Below, piece after piece: positions 10,930 through 23,283 of a stretch of 64,000 nucleotides of DNA; position 1 is the stretch's first letter; every line of letters begins with the position of its first letter. This DNA comes from Amphibalanus amphitrite (Eukaryota; Arthropoda; Thecostraca; Balanomorpha; Balanidae): positions 1,027,001 to 1,091,000 of the forward strand of contig NW_024881529.1 in assembly GCF_019059575.1 (NCBI RefSeq), read 5' to 3'. The notes beneath the pieces were generated by a model. That model had not been told where the DNA came from, did not search any database, and saw only the letters and a program-made list of their open reading frames with translations. The position numbers and the translations under genes were made by a program.

Positions 10930-11057
10930 GGAGAAGTGCAGTGCGTTGGGATGGAATGGAATGGGGTGGAATGGAATGGGATGGTTTGGGACGGGATGGG
11001 ATGGGATAGGATGGGATAGGATAGGATAGGATAGGATAGGATAGGATAGGATAGGGA
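10930..11057. repeat. GGATA/GGAATG microsatellite
   Basis: GGAATGGAATGG-type words grade into a pure ATAGG pentamer run at about 11010-11056. A run of ten or more G lies just upstream near 10886. Long open frames on the minus strand over this block are repeat artefacts. Confidence 0.9.
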
Positions 11058-12807
11058 GTGGGGAGAGAATGGGGTAAGCTCTGGCTACAGGGCAAGCTCT
11101 CAAAGCCCTGGGTCGGCAGGATGGAGGTAGCCACCCATTCTGCTACGCACGTGTCCTGAATGACGGAGGTCGGCCACCGGGATCGGGTCTGACGCCACCG
11201 TCCTTCACCCATGTTACCTGACAGCCATGTCTGACAGACATGGTCTGTCATCGGTCACCTGGCACATCGATCTGCCACTGGTCGCCTCCGCCAGCTCCTG
11301 ACCGTTCAGTCTATCATACAGGCGCGTCGGACGACACTGTCTCGCCAATATTACTGTGTCCATCGTCGTTCCATTCCAAGCGACTGAACTCATCAGCTTG
11401 CGTGTCACGGCTGACCCTAGCATGAGTTACCCCTCCGCGAGCGTCACCGCGCCAGGAAGTGCCGCGCCGCTGCTCGTCGCGCTGCGGCGCTGCTCGCCGC
11501 GACTTTCTCCGGCGTCGGACGGCGGTTTTTGCGGCGCGATGTTTTGATCCCTTCCTGCCGGCGGCAGCGGCGCGGCGGCTCCGGGGGCGGTGCCGACAGA
11601 CGAAAACAGTCTGCTGGTGGCGGCATGGCGTCGGTCGGCGCTGGAACGTTGGATGGTCCGTCGGCTGGTCTGTCGGCTGGTCCAGATTATCGGCTTGTCT
11701 CGATTGTTGCGGTCCATGTGGTCCGCTCACTGGTCCTCTGGCTGCCGACTCGCCTACATGTTATGAAGTATAGAATTGTCTATGGTATGAACTCTCGGCA
11801 GGTCAAATTGTCGGCTGTCGGCTGGTCAGTGGTCATCCGTCGGCTGGTCTAAACTCCAAACTGCCAGCTGATCTTGAATCGTAGACTTGTCTGTGTGGTC
11901 CAAATAGTCGGCTGGTCTCTTCTTTTGGTCGACCCGGACGTCGACTGGTCCGGACCGTCGACCGCCGTCGGTCCGGACCGTCGCGTCGGCCGGCGCTCCG
12001 TCACGCGTGGCCGGGTCCGGCGGCGCGTGAAGCAGTCATGAGCGAGGAGTCTGCTGATGTTGGAGGGCGTCCAACGCGTAGATTGTGGGCTTGTGTGTCT
12101 GTTTGGAGTCGAGTGACGGAGACACCAAACAGTGATTTACTGTTTCCGCCGCCGCGCTAGGACAAATTTCCCGTGATTGACCTGGGCTATTTTATTGATG
12201 TTTGTGTCCGATGCAATATAGAACCGAAGCCTCGAACCAATTCGTATTAGCTGACAGATTTTGAACCAAGGTGCCATAATAGACCTCAATCAAGCTTGGC
12301 CAATGATTGCATCAGATTGAGTGGGAATTCTAGGAATGTAATAAATTATTGGGACTTCGATAACTTGGTGCAATATCACAGAAACACAAATAAACTACTT
12401 CGCCTGCCACCGTAGCACTCTGACGTAGTTTTTTTTTCGATTTAGCACCTAATTGACTTTCAGCATGCGGGACAAGTTTCTTGAGCTGACATAGACATTG
12501 GCTAGCTTATGACTTAGGACATACGATAATTTAATCAGACAAATGACGGCGTAGCTTTTGTATTCCGTTCCTGAGTCTGCCCACGGTAGCGCTTTGCTCG
12601 GTCTTGCCGTTCGCCGGTCGTGCCTTCCCTGGCAGTGGCTCAATTGCCGTAATATACCGCGGGACATCGCCATTCCGAGTAGTTCTTACGGAACGAGGAG
12701 GCACTCGAGCTGTCTCACTCGGCTCTAGTGCCGGTGGTAGGCGCCTCCGTGTTACTGTCGCTAGTGTGTGCTAGGGACATGGGTGGTGTATGTTGGAGGT
12801 AACTGGT
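11058..12807. other. Intron DNA, GC-rich with GTCGGCTGGTC words
   Basis: 11430-11670 is GC- and CpG-rich. From 11640 to 11960 the words GTCGGCTGGTC and GGTCCGGACCG recur without a regular period, suggesting a decayed simple repeat. No gene, splice-linked exon or bounded transposon was recognised. Confidence 0.45.
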
Positions 12808-14875
12808 GTATGTATTAGAGATGCCACTTTTGAGCCCGCGAACCCGCTTTCTGCGGGTTTTCAAAACCCGCAGGGTTTTTGGCGGGTTCGAGAAGCAAAA
12901 CTTGTCGTGTGGCGGGTATTTGGCGGTCAGACTTGAGAACCTTTAAATTTTTTTTATTTTTTATATGCAAAACACAATGCCAAGTGCATTTGCTCAGGTT
13001 AACAATACAATATTGAGCAAAACAACTTTTAAAACAGAACCAAATATAAAAATATATCATGGAAGCACATTTCAAATGCAAAACTGAAAACAACCAGCAA
13101 TAGCATCCACAGTCTAGCAATGACCAAACCAGGGTACAAGCAACAAACTACAAAGCTTAAATAAATGCTGATGAAAGCATTCCATAAAACATAAAAGAAC
13201 CTGAAAACAAACTTATACGGGAATCTGAACTGAGGTCCATGTGCAGTGTGCACTAGATATACATTATGGAAGAACCCAGACTTAAATGAGATGTTGAAAA
13301 TCAGAGCAAATACCACATGTTACTTTATTTGCGTCTGGTCGGCATAAAAAAGAGCTATCAGCTAAACAAAATTTGATGCAAATTTATTGATTAACTATCC
13401 TACTCTATGTTCTGTCCCACCCTATATTACGAAAATAGCACACCAATTACCCTTACTGTAACCAAAAATCAAAATATTTACTGGCATGCGGCCCAAACAT
13501 AACGCAATACGAGAAAGGACCAGGCGGAGAGCATCAAGACCATCTATAAAATTATTACATTTAATTTAGTATTTACTGTCTCTTTATTTCTTAACCGGTG
13601 ATTAACCTCTGAATTGTAAAACTTAAGCTGTTGTGTAAAATAATTTTATCAGAATGGCACATGAATATGCATTATATAACGGTGTTTTCGCAACAAGTTC
13701 GCACTAACTACGGCTGCAATAATTTAGTCGCTGTAACATTCCTTGCAATCAGCTGTTGGTGACGTTTCTGACGCATGTTTTTTCAGAAATGCGTGGTTCA
13801 TTTCATTGGTGGTTAGTTGGTTTTTGCTGGGATTTTGCATGACTTGTTTTATGTGTAGATCGACTGGATGCTCATTATTCACCGTGTCACTATTTATTTT
13901 TAACTGGAAATCGCATATCTTTTTATATCAACATTCATTTTGATAGCAATATCATTCCAGAAGCCTAACATTGAGAGGGAGCCAGAGTGAAATTTTGATC
14001 CTCAGCCAATGCTGAAGGGTAAGGTGAGAGAAAGATTTTACTGAACTCTTTTCAGAAAGGAATTTCAAATGTATTGATGCATTATTCATTTTCCACTATC
14101 CAGTGTGCAGGGGAAAGTGGGTGTATTGCGCCCTCCTAACCAATTGCGCCCACCAACATTCCCACGGATTCAATGGCATGTTTTGAATTTTGTGTTCGAA
14201 AACATTATTTTCCCCACTGGATAGTTCCTTTTATGGCCCAAGCTCCCCGATGAAGCCAATCAGCAAGGCTCATTACGCCATCAAAGATGTAACGGCGTTT
14301 TCTTAGCTTTTTTGCAGTGTTTTGAACCGTCGGCTATAAAAATGTGTGATATTTGTGTGATTTTCAGAGTGATATTTAGAAAGAAAACCCCTTTTTCATT
14401 ATATTTCACTAAAACAGTTATTTTCCTTCAACATCTTTATGATAACTTCCACGCTTTAATTAAAAAGTACCTTAATTTTAATTGCGCCCATGGCAATTGC
14501 GCCAGGGGGGGCGCAAATAGAATAATGGTGTAGCTATTGTATATCACGACAGCATGAATGCATCATTAACTGATTGCAATAAAGAAGGAGTTTAATGTCA
14601 AGCAGGGGAGCAGCCCGCTGTCGTCAGTCCGCAAATTATTTCTCTCGTCAAACTTATAATGCAGCTGCCATTTAGGCTACGAACTTGTGTAATTGACAAA
14701 ATACGACATTTTCAACATGGACTCAGGCGTGAGAGGTGACAGCTATGATAAAAAAGCAAAAACTGATGTCATAAAACTGTCGAAACAATAAAAATTATTA
14801 ATTTTAAGAGAAACGATTGGAAATATAACCGTATAGGCGCATACGTTCACATATATCTAGTCGGTTACAGTAAAC

Positions 14876-16907
14876 CACTGGCGGTCCCAGGGGGGGGGGG
14901 GGGGGGCACGGGGGCCATGGCCCCCCCTTTGGTGCTGAAAGGTGGGGCCATACTATCTTTTGGCCCCACCTTTCAGATCGAACAAAAGTCCTAGAAAGCT
15001 TTTTGTATGTTTCATTTTCTTTCTTGCGCCATCAAAGGACGTAAATTTCACTCATGGAGTGGGCTCAGTTTCGCATTCTGTCAATTTGGCGGTCAGCGTC
15101 GCTGACACCGATTCACGAGTATGGCCGGATCTGATATGGAATATCAGCGTGGGTTTACTTGAGGCTCTCGTAGGCCCAGCAATGGCTGGCATGAGACCCT
15201 CTTCGGCAGTGCCGGGTGGGCCCTGCCAAATGAGCGTGGCTCTTCGACATGCTAAAGTAAGACCTCATGGGTTGATGCTGTGCACCTCAGAAGCCCGGTG
15301 GTGACGCCGTATGCTGGCTTGGTTTCTTAAGGATTAGCGTGGGACCTCCAGGGCCTGCATAGAGTTTGCATGAGCTAGTAGGTATGCAATCTCAGAGGCC
15401 TGTGTGTAATGTGTACACAGTGGCGGTCGCGGGGGGGGGGGACATCAGGGCCATGCCCCCAAAGGCCAATAAAGGGGGCTATCATATCATTTGCCCCCCT
15501 CAAACAACCGATGGGCCCCCATAGGTGTATGGGGCCCTGGCCCTTATTCGATCGTCACGAGGCCTAAAAAAAACACTCCCAGCTATCAATATAGCTCCCA
15601 CACCGGTCTTTGAGTGTCCTACACTGACCTCTGAGGGAACTTCAGTGGCGGTCAAGCGCCCATGTTGGCCGCTTAGAGCCCACATCGACCTGAAGCCCCA
15701 CATCTGGCCTATGATGGCCCCTAACCGTCCTCAGGGGCCCCAACCGGCGTCTGAGCGTCTCACACCGGTCTCTGGTGGCCTTATTTCTGTCTCTGGCGTC
15801 CCAAGACGAACCTTTAGGTGCCAATGAGGCCCCGCACTGGCTGCTAAAGACCTGATGCCGGCCTCTAAGGGCCTGCATTGGCCTCTGAGGAAGGCCCATC
15901 TTGGCCTTTGAGGGCCCTCTGCTAGCCTCTGGGGTCCAACGACGGCTCATGCCGGTCTTTTAGAGCCCCACGCTGACCTCTGAGGGCCCCATGTTGGCCT
16001 GTAATGAGTAAGGACCCACATTAGCCTCTGAGAGCCCAACTCGGTATCTGATGGTCTCAAACTACTGGCCTTTGCAGTTTGCAGGCCCTGTATTGGTCTC
16101 TGAGGGCCTTAAACTGGCCTCTAAGTGAAAACATACATATGCATGGGCTTCTGAAGCTCAGAGGGCTTACGCAGACTCCTGCACAGCCTTACGTTGGTCT
16201 TGATCGAGATCACTTTACGTCCTGATGGTCCCGCGTAGATTCCCTCATATTTCGACGTCAGGACCCCATGAGCCGTTGTGGGTCCTGGGGCTGGCAGAGA
16301 CTGATGAAGTCCTCAGGGCTCAGGGCCAGTCTTCTTAGCATGAAGACTAGGCATTTGAGTGAGCCCCAATAGAGCCGTTGCGAAGCCCACAGGAGTCGCG
16401 CGCGGCCCTCAGATGCCAATTTTGAAAGCCAGGAACCTTTGGTCACCAGAGGTCGGTGTACCTAGCTTCTCTCTCCCGCCGCCACACAACTACTCGTATA
16501 TGGGTAAATGTCATAGTCTGAAAATGCTCTCTGGGTTTCACATGCTTGTTCAAAGCAAGAGGTAGGTATCTGTACTTTTCCGAATTGTTTTATACTGGTA
16601 AGGTAAGGTCATGAATCCGCGTGCCCGACCTTCCAGTAAATGCTACACCGATCCGTCGCCATGGTGCAGTGGCCCGACCGGTGGAAACACCGTGGGACGA
16701 GAAATGGTAGGTACTGGTGATTTTGCCTTAAATTGAGCTTAAAGATTCCACGCAAGAACGAGATGAATGAAGCATAAGTATGGCCAACTGCGCGGCGCCT
16801 CGCGGGCATAAAAAATGAGCCGATCACCCTCCGGTGACGGATAAATGTTATGTCCCGCGAGTGTGAGTTTGGCCCCCCCCTTTTGCTAGCGGCTGCGACC
16901 GCCAGTG
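14876..16907. mobile_element. hAT element 2 (2.0 kb, innermost of the nest)
   Basis: The ends are CACTGGCGGTC and GACCGCCAGTG. The 8-bp target duplication CAGTAAAC lies at 14868-14875 and 16908-16915. The G-run after the left end and the C-run before the right end are typical of this CASTGGCGG-type hAT group. It has no transposase; the middle is a degenerate minisatellite. A third terminus-like sequence, CAGTGGCGGTCGCGGGGGGG, sits internally at about 15419. Confidence 0.88.
15590..16450. repeat. Degenerate ~30-bp minisatellite (GGCCTCTGAGGGCCC)
   Basis: GGCCTCTGAGGGCCC-like cores recur about every 30 bases through the middle of hAT element 2, with heavy divergence. A similar array in the other orientation fills the middle of the TA element at 61614-62793. 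Confidence 0.65.
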
Positions 16908-17734
16908 CAGTAAACGTTTTCGTTGCACTTTTACAAGCGTATGAACACATGTAAAGTTATCTACCTGGGCAAAAAACATCGCGATTTACACCTACATTTA
17001 TTATTTAACCAGCGTGAATAACATTATGAATGTTAAAGTAAGCCGCAATGACATTAGACTGCCGGGATGTACGCATTCCGTCTCATTCGCTTAGCCTTGT
17101 TAAAGTATAGGGCGCAATTGGGTTCTAATTGCGCCATCCCCCTGGCGCAATTTACAGCAGTTGTTGGCAAATGCGCCCTTTTACATGTTTCTGAAAAAGC
17201 AGCTGTCAGAAGCAAACGAAACATTCTTAATTGATCGGGAGGCTCTTAAATCGTAGCCAATGAGTTCCTCTTTGAAATGGTCACCAATGCATGCTTATGT
17301 CTCCAGCGGTTTTCTTACAATTAGCGTTTTTCCTTAAGGTGGCGCAATTCACCCTCCTTCCCCCACTTCCTGAGGACTTAGCATAGCAATTTCAAGTCCT
17401 TACTATTTGATTGGCTGTTTTTCTGCACAGCAATGAAGCAAGTAAGGTTTATATAGCTCTAGCATTGACCCAGTTGTATTTTTTTCTTCCAAAAGCAGGT
17501 TTTTGAAATTGCGGGTTTTTTGCGGGTTTGGCTCAGCCAAAATCAGCTTGCGGGTAGTTGTGGTTGGGCAAGGGGTAGCTGCGGGGCGGGGCGGGTAATG
17601 AAATTGCAAATTTGTGGCATCTCTAGTATGTATGTAAGGGACATGGGCTGGTGTAGCTGTCGGGACAACTGTGTGTTCTGGGACTGTTGCTGATGTTTTA
17701 AAGGCACAGCCTACGTATTTTCCACGGCTGTATT

Positions 17735-18065
17735 CTGATTTCTGAGATCAATTGCTGATATGTTCCGGAAACAACTGACGTGCTCTGGTGCCGGTGACTG
17801 CAGACTGATATGTTCTGTGACGGTGGCTGAGGTTGTTCTGGACTCTGGAGACAACTGATGTGTCCTGGTGATGGTGGCTGATGTGTTCTGGAGACAGCTG
17901 GTAGTTATAGATGCAACTGATGTGCTCTGGGAACAACTCATCTGTTCTGGAGACAGTGGACAGTGGCTGTTGTGTTTTGGCGATGATGACTGATGTGCTT
18001 TGTGACAGTGGCTGATGTGCTCCGGTGACGGCAGCTGATGTAGCTGGGGACAGTAGATGACACCT
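17735..18065. repeat. Degenerate minisatellite (CTGATGTGTTCTGGAGACAG)
   Basis: Words of the form TGATGTGTTCTG(T/G)GACAGTGGC recur about ten times with irregular spacing of 25-35 bp. The serine/threonine-rich open frames on the minus strand are by-products. Confidence 0.65.
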
Positions 18066-19090
18066 GATGCAGTGTCCAGCAGAGAATCTTTGTGTCACAC
18101 ACTTGCCGAGCTGGTCAACCGAACCCCATCGATCGTCCAGCGGTACCGGATCGGCGCGCGATCATGTCGCTGTGGCAACGGCGCGGTAGATGCGTCTCGA
18201 CAACACCCGCCGGCGCCGTAATTGGCGCCGAAGGAGCCTCGGTGATCCCCGACTGCGTTCTTTGTTTGTAATATAGATGCCAGGCGGCACCGGCACTGTG
18301 CGCTACACGGATGGTTCTCTTTTCTGTATAATGGTGAGCTGGGGATATGATTTTCTGTTGATGTGTGATTTATTGAAAACAGCGAAGAAAACACATCGTT
18401 TTAAACATTGGTGCATGCATCCGAACCTTTTTTTACTGGCCTTAGGGCGTAATTAACATGTTGCTCGAAGGTATTGCTACGGAAATCGATTTTCGAGCTC
18501 TTGCGAAGTGATGCTCCCGCGACGTGATCATGGGCGACAGCGTGTAAAATCCTTGTACAACATCCTGTCTCACCACATTTGCGTCATGAATTCCAAACCC
18601 ATCTAGCGCTGACGCCGTGAGACGCGGCCCGACCCTGTCTATCTGTCTGTCTCGTCTGTCGGTCGGTCGAGTAACCCGCCGGCCCAAGTGACGCTCCCAG
18701 CTGCACCAGGGGTGCAGGGGGAGGGGTAGCCGTAGCTGGGGGGGGGGGGGTGTCTGACACTGCACAGCACCGCGGCACAGCTGGCACTGGCCCGTCTTTG
18801 TCCCCGAGCAGGTGTGCAGCGGAAACAGTGGAACACCTCAGACGCTGAACCGTCAGAACGACTGCTGAGCTGATCAGCAGCCGCTGACGTGTCGGTGCCG
18901 TGCTGGTCTGGCGCTGCGCTGATATGGGTGTAATCTGAACGCTGATTTGACCGCGGAACTGATGATTTGTCGGTTCTGGTGCGCTATCTGGCATAGTTCA
19001 ACTGCTGACGGGTCAGAGTTTGTCCTTGCAGATAAGCTATCATGGGACCCGCCGCATACTTCCGGGCTATCCTCACAAAATGCTTCTTTA
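18066..19090. other. Intron DNA upstream of the first cyclase exon
   Basis: No gene was recognised. There is a run of twelve G near 18739 and TCTGTCTGTC-type simple sequence near 18640-18670. Open frames up to 136 codons on the minus strand lack any domain. Confidence 0.45.
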
Positions 19091-19094
19091 CCTG

Positions 19095-19470
19095 ACATCT
19101 GAATTAAGCGTGACCTGACCTGGCATGACCAGTCCACCACGTCTGACCGATTCTCGCAATGGTCTACGGGTCGACCTCTTATAAGTGTGATCACGTGACC
19201 TGACGCATATGCTGGAGAAGCGGAGCCCAGTCCGATACGTTCGAGTGCCATCAGCGGCCTTCTATAGAGCCCGTGTGACTTGCCGTGATCTGACCTGATC
19301 TGTGTGACCTGACTCGATCATTCGCACCTAATCTAATCCCTGTGATCTGACCTGACCTGAGAGATCGGACCCGACTGGAGTGATCTGACCTGACTCGCGG
19401 GATCTGACCTGACCTGTGACTTGATCTTATTCGTATGATCTGACCTGATCTTTACGACCTGACCAACCCC
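19095..19470. repeat. TGACCTGATC/TGACCTGACC simple repeat next to the exon
   Basis: TGATCTGACCTGACC-like words run to within about 15 bases of the splice acceptor at 19481-19482. The unit resembles the TGACC tracts inside the TTAA elements at 37.9, 46.7, 49.5 and 60.7 kb. The pyrimidine-rich units may serve as part of the polypyrimidine tract. Confidence 0.7.
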
Positions 19471-19482
19471 TCTGATCTGCAG

Positions 19483-19632
19483 GTGACGGCCAACATCTTG
19501 GTGTTTGCCTGTGTCAACCTGATGGGCCTGTTCATGCACAACCTTATGGAGCAGGCGCAGCGGCGGGTGTTCCTCGACACGCGGAACTGCATCGCCGCAC
19601 GGCTCGAGATGGAGGACGAAAACGAGAAGCTG
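19483..19632 (+). CDS. rut: Adenylyl cyclase (rutabaga/ADCY1 type), exon for last M1 helix and linker
   Basis: This 150-bp exon (50 codons, phase 0 at both ends) is preceded by CCCCTCTGATCTGCAG and followed by the strong donor GTGAGT. It encodes a hydrophobic helix, ANILVFACVNLMGLFMHNLM, which matches the last transmembrane segment of the first six-helix cassette. EQAQRRVFLDTRNCIAARL and the charged MEDENEKL follow: the conserved helical linker leading into the C1 catalytic domain. The protein makes cyclic AMP from ATP at the plasma membrane; the rutabaga/ADCY1 branch is stimulated by calcium-calmodulin and is known for its role in learning. The reading frame joins exactly to the exon at 63390. 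Upstream exons (N-terminus and other membrane helices) were not found in this window. Assignment to rutabaga over other cyclases rests on the linker and the next exon. Confidence 0.95.
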
Positions 19633-21655
19633 GTGAGTTTCGAACCCGCCCCTCATCACTGATTGGATGCTGCTAGGTCATTTACTTAGCTGTCATTTAA
19701 TTAGCTGATACTCCTAATTACTCCTCCTACTCTAAAAAAAACTACTACTACTACTCCTAAAAAAATGATACTCCTTGCTGTGTTTGTTGAATGCTACTGG
19801 GGAAATGTGCACTCATTTAACAAATTTAAATGCTGTTTTGTTCTTATTCATAGACTTCATCACTACTTCGAATCATTGAAATCTCCCATAGCCATGCATC
19901 TTGATGCTCTAGTAGGAAGTTCTGAAGCTCGCTTTACGACTGTGAAATTCTATTGCAAAAGACAGTTTTCATATAGGTGAAGTCAGTTGCAGTTCCGGCT
20001 GCACATTTGACGCGTATCAAAGGTCATTCAGGATCAGCAGAATGCCTACCGTATATGCGTTTTGTGTGGGCAGACCGACCTAATGCTGCTATCTCGTCGC
20101 TGATCTGAGCCGGTACATACCACCGCTTGGGGAGTTAGGGGGGGGGGAGGGGTATATCAAGTCTGCCCGTCGTGGGCGGCAGCGGGGTGCCGTGTGCGTT
20201 CGTGCTGCGCTGCGTATCTGACGAGATTACTTAAGATTGACGATAAACTTGCCCCCGTCTTGAACTTGTATTGGAAATTCTTGCGGCTAGCGTTTCTGCA
20301 AGTTTTCAGTTGCTAGATGACATCTCATCTCACGAACTTAATCGATGGCTAAATGCGGATTTTTAAAAGCTGCCTGCGGATTCAGTTGTTGATGGCGCCA
20401 TGCGACCGCTCCTCCCCTTTATTCGATGTTTTGAAAGGACAAGACCCTCTCTATATGAACTCTTCGTTAGTTCCTTCTTGAACCGAATAGGCGATGTCAC
20501 TGATGCTTGTAACTATGCATTACACTCAGAAATTAACATTTAAGCTTTGGAACCTCTGTTTCTTTTTAAACAAGCCGTCACCCGGTTCTCCATCATCTCT
20601 CACTTCATGTTTCCGCGGCTAAATTTAGCCGTCTCTCGGCGGGTGCGATGATGATTTGGCAGGAGTCTTATCTGCCCGGGGCCGGGGGCGGCACGCAGGT
20701 CGCCGTCGACGCCCTGGCTCGGGTCGGCAGTGCTGCAGTATCACCTCTGAGGCGCTGCGCTATCAGAACACTGACCCGGAGCGCTATCGGGGAGCGTAAT
20801 GGTGACGGTTTCTTATAGGTAGTGTGTTCGTGTTCTTTTGATGAACTGGCTGGCAATGGCCTCGTTGGATGATCAGAAAGGGTTATTTGTAGTAGAAGGT
20901 AAAATGACTGAACGAACGCCTCTTTTAACTCTTTTATTGCGGGGCGCTGCGCGCTACCGTGGGCTCTTTTTTGTAATCAAACGGAGAGTATAGCGCTAAG
21001 CATGATCCTTTGCTGCATTTGCCTCTCGATTAATCAGCAATCAACATGTTTGCTATCAGCTTATCAAAAACTTCAGTTCGACGTAGGCACATTGCACTCT
21101 GCTTCCTGTTTTCTTCACCCAGCGTCAGTATTTTGCAGGTGACTGGCTTACCTATACTTGGTAGTTGCTATCGGTTGACTGAGCGAAACTGTGCACTGTG
21201 CAGTCCGTTATATCGACAACGCTGCAGCCACATCAGCGTTTCGGATAACACCTATGTTACTGCACCGTTCCGGCGGTTTTTCACAGCTATGCGGAAGTTT
21301 ACTAGTGCCGCTGCATGGTTGAGCCGTTACGCTTGGTGCAGATTCCCCCGCCATTCGAATTACTCTCCAAGAGCACTGCGACTCCAAGCGGTGTCAGAGT
21401 CAGTAAACGTGAACCCCGTGTGACGGTGAGAATCCCACCGATTATTTTTGGCTTTCCAGCCAGCTGCTCGTCATTATGCAGCGTTCACTCATTGAGTACT
21501 CTGACAGCCCGCGGGCTGCCTTACCTCCAATGGGCGATTGAATGGCTCCCTTATCAATCATCTAAAACTATCAATGACTCCCATCCCCCTACGTCCCCTT
21601 AAACATCGAATGTGATTTTGTTTATACACTGATTATGATCACCCATATTTTGTAT
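19633..21655. other. Start of the large intron, nothing recognised
   Basis: Contains CTACTACTACTCC simple sequence at 19735-19770 and a G-run at about 20140. Open frames reach 125 codons without any domain. No transposon borders were found. Confidence 0.45.
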
Positions 21656-21665
21656 GCTATCGCCC

Positions 21666-21816
21666 ATAGGCGGCGGAACGGGGGTGGCACCGGGGCACCG
21701 TGCCCCCCTTTGATTTTGGCATTTTAACATTAGCCCTATGGGCGTTGCATGGAAAGAATGGGACCAAAAGTCGGCAGTGCCCCCCCCCCCGTAACTGGAG
21801 GTGTTCCGCCGCTACT
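21666..21816. mobile_element. Small MITE (~151 bp) with G/C-run interior
   Basis: The direct repeat GCTATCGCCC flanks it at 21656-21665 and 21817-21826. The ends carry TAGGGGCGGAAC-like inverted repeats (TAGGCGGCGGAAC on the left; TAGCGGCGGAAC inverted on the right). Long G and C runs lie just inside. The 8-10-bp duplication fits hAT or Mutator-like MITEs. Confidence 0.65.
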
Positions 21817-21826
21817 GCTATCGCCC

Positions 21827-23283
21827 ACCCCTGTGGTCTTCTCGCCCGCGTGCTCCCCGCCCCGCGACCGGGCACTGCCTGAAGCTATTTTCGTCAGCCC
21901 AAGGCCCGTGGGTCGGATGTGAGGATGCCACCGCTTGCCGACTGCTTTCTCAGAGCGGCGGTAAAGCGGACGAATGGCTCTCCCAGACATATAGCGTTGT
22001 GCTTGTTAAACTGGCAGACAAGCAAAAGGGAAGGGAGACAATGAACATGGTCTTCAGGAACATAACATTTTACTTTTGTTTTGACTGTTTTTTTATCACC
22101 GCGTTTTTACCGTGTTTGTTTTTGGCCTACCTACTTGCTATTCAGCTTCATTTTAAACTTTTGTTTTAGTTTCGAAACAGGCGGCCCAGGCAAAGTTACT
22201 GAAGCACTCAACCGCTGCTGGCAGAGATTATTCGGGGTCAAAACAGTCAGTCTCCTCTAAACCTTAGCTGGCCGCGTGTAGAGGCGTGGTTTTGAGCGAT
22301 GCGGAGAATTTACACACATGACCTGTTGCGTGCTGCTGTGCGTGCTTCTCTGCGATAGAACTCCGGAGCCCTGTCAGTCGTGTTTTCATCTCAAACTTGG
22401 CCCACTAAATCTACCCGAGCGCTTATCCGCCAGACATAAATCGCAACGTTTTATTTCCCCCGAGATCGAGGAACGAAATTATGATTCTGACTCAGCAGCT
22501 TATCGGAACTTCGAAATCCAAGAGAGTTGAGCCACTGGAAAAAGCACGCCCCCGCTGAACCGACGCCGGTTAGCCGTTCCGCTTGTGAATGCTGTTTTTT
22601 GCTCCGTTTAGCGCTCTAGTGAGCTCGTTTAAATGCAGTGACATGCTGCTAGTCCTGCTGCCGCATTGTCGAGCGAGCTGTCCAGCTGTTAAAGACAACC
22701 AAACAACAGCTGCCTTGTCGTACTGTTTTAACGGGTGGCTTAGTACGAAATTGTATTATGCCCTCAGCAGGGACTGTCTTTAGCAGAGGTGATATAATTT
22801 GCTGGAGATTACTGAAACATGCTGCTAAATAGAATTGAGTTGAATTGAATTATGTCATGAGTGGTTAAATATTTTCCTGATCATATTTATTTTACGTTTA
22901 TGTCTGCAGCAGTGCTGCATGCTGCTTTTGTACTACACTTTCGTCTACATCCGTCAATCGTGCTCGCGTTCCGGTATGATCTTCGGGCGGCGCCCGGTGG
23001 TCTGCCAGTGCTGATGTGTTCCGTCGCGGCGACGAGCAGTGCCACTCCCAGGCGAATTCCCATGGCGCTCCCACGCGTGGGAAAGGCGGTCAGCCGACGA
23101 CTAACGGTGCCGTTACCCCCCCCCCTCCTGACACGGAGGGGGTACCTGGGGACGGGTGTCAGTATTCGCGGGACAAGACACGAGCGGGGCTGAACGGTAT
23201 ATCGCTCAGGAGTGGCCGGTTTCGGTGCGGTAGGCTCCCCGTCGGGTCCCGGAGCAGCGGCAGGGGATGGTGGCAGGTTGATT
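21827..23283. other. Intron DNA, nothing recognised
   Basis: CpG-rich at 22980-23280, otherwise unremarkable. No exon, RNA gene or bounded element was found. Confidence 0.45.

Larger units (their letters stand above)
14107..17373. mobile_element. Nested element with GTGGG...AATTGCGCC inverted ends
   Basis: The left end has GGGGAAAGTGGGTGTATTGCG. The right end, inverted, has AAGTGGGGGAAGGAGGGTGA followed by ATTGCGCC. Subterminal AATTGCGCC copies face each other at 14464-14520 and 17108-17160. The ends match only partly and I could not find a clear target duplication, so borders are approximate. It lies inside hAT element 1 and is interrupted by hAT element 2. Confidence 0.5.
12816..17625. mobile_element. 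hAT element 1 (4.8 kb, carries nested insertions)
   Basis: The ends are TAGAGATGCCAC and GTGGCATCTCTA. The 8-bp target duplication GTATGTAT is exact at 12808-12815 and 17626-17633. Both subterminal regions are rich in GCGGGTTT/AACCCGC words. An 8-bp duplication with TAGAG-type ends is diagnostic of hAT. No transposase frame survives, and most of the length is a second element (about 14107-17373) containing a third (14876-16907). Without them the host hAT is only about 1.5 kb and non-autonomous. Confidence 0.88.

Noticed and set aside
10679..11251. 190- and 143-codon minus-strand frames
   Set aside because: They read through the GGATA microsatellite and a G-run; the Ser-Tyr-Pro-Ile-Leu repeats are artefacts.
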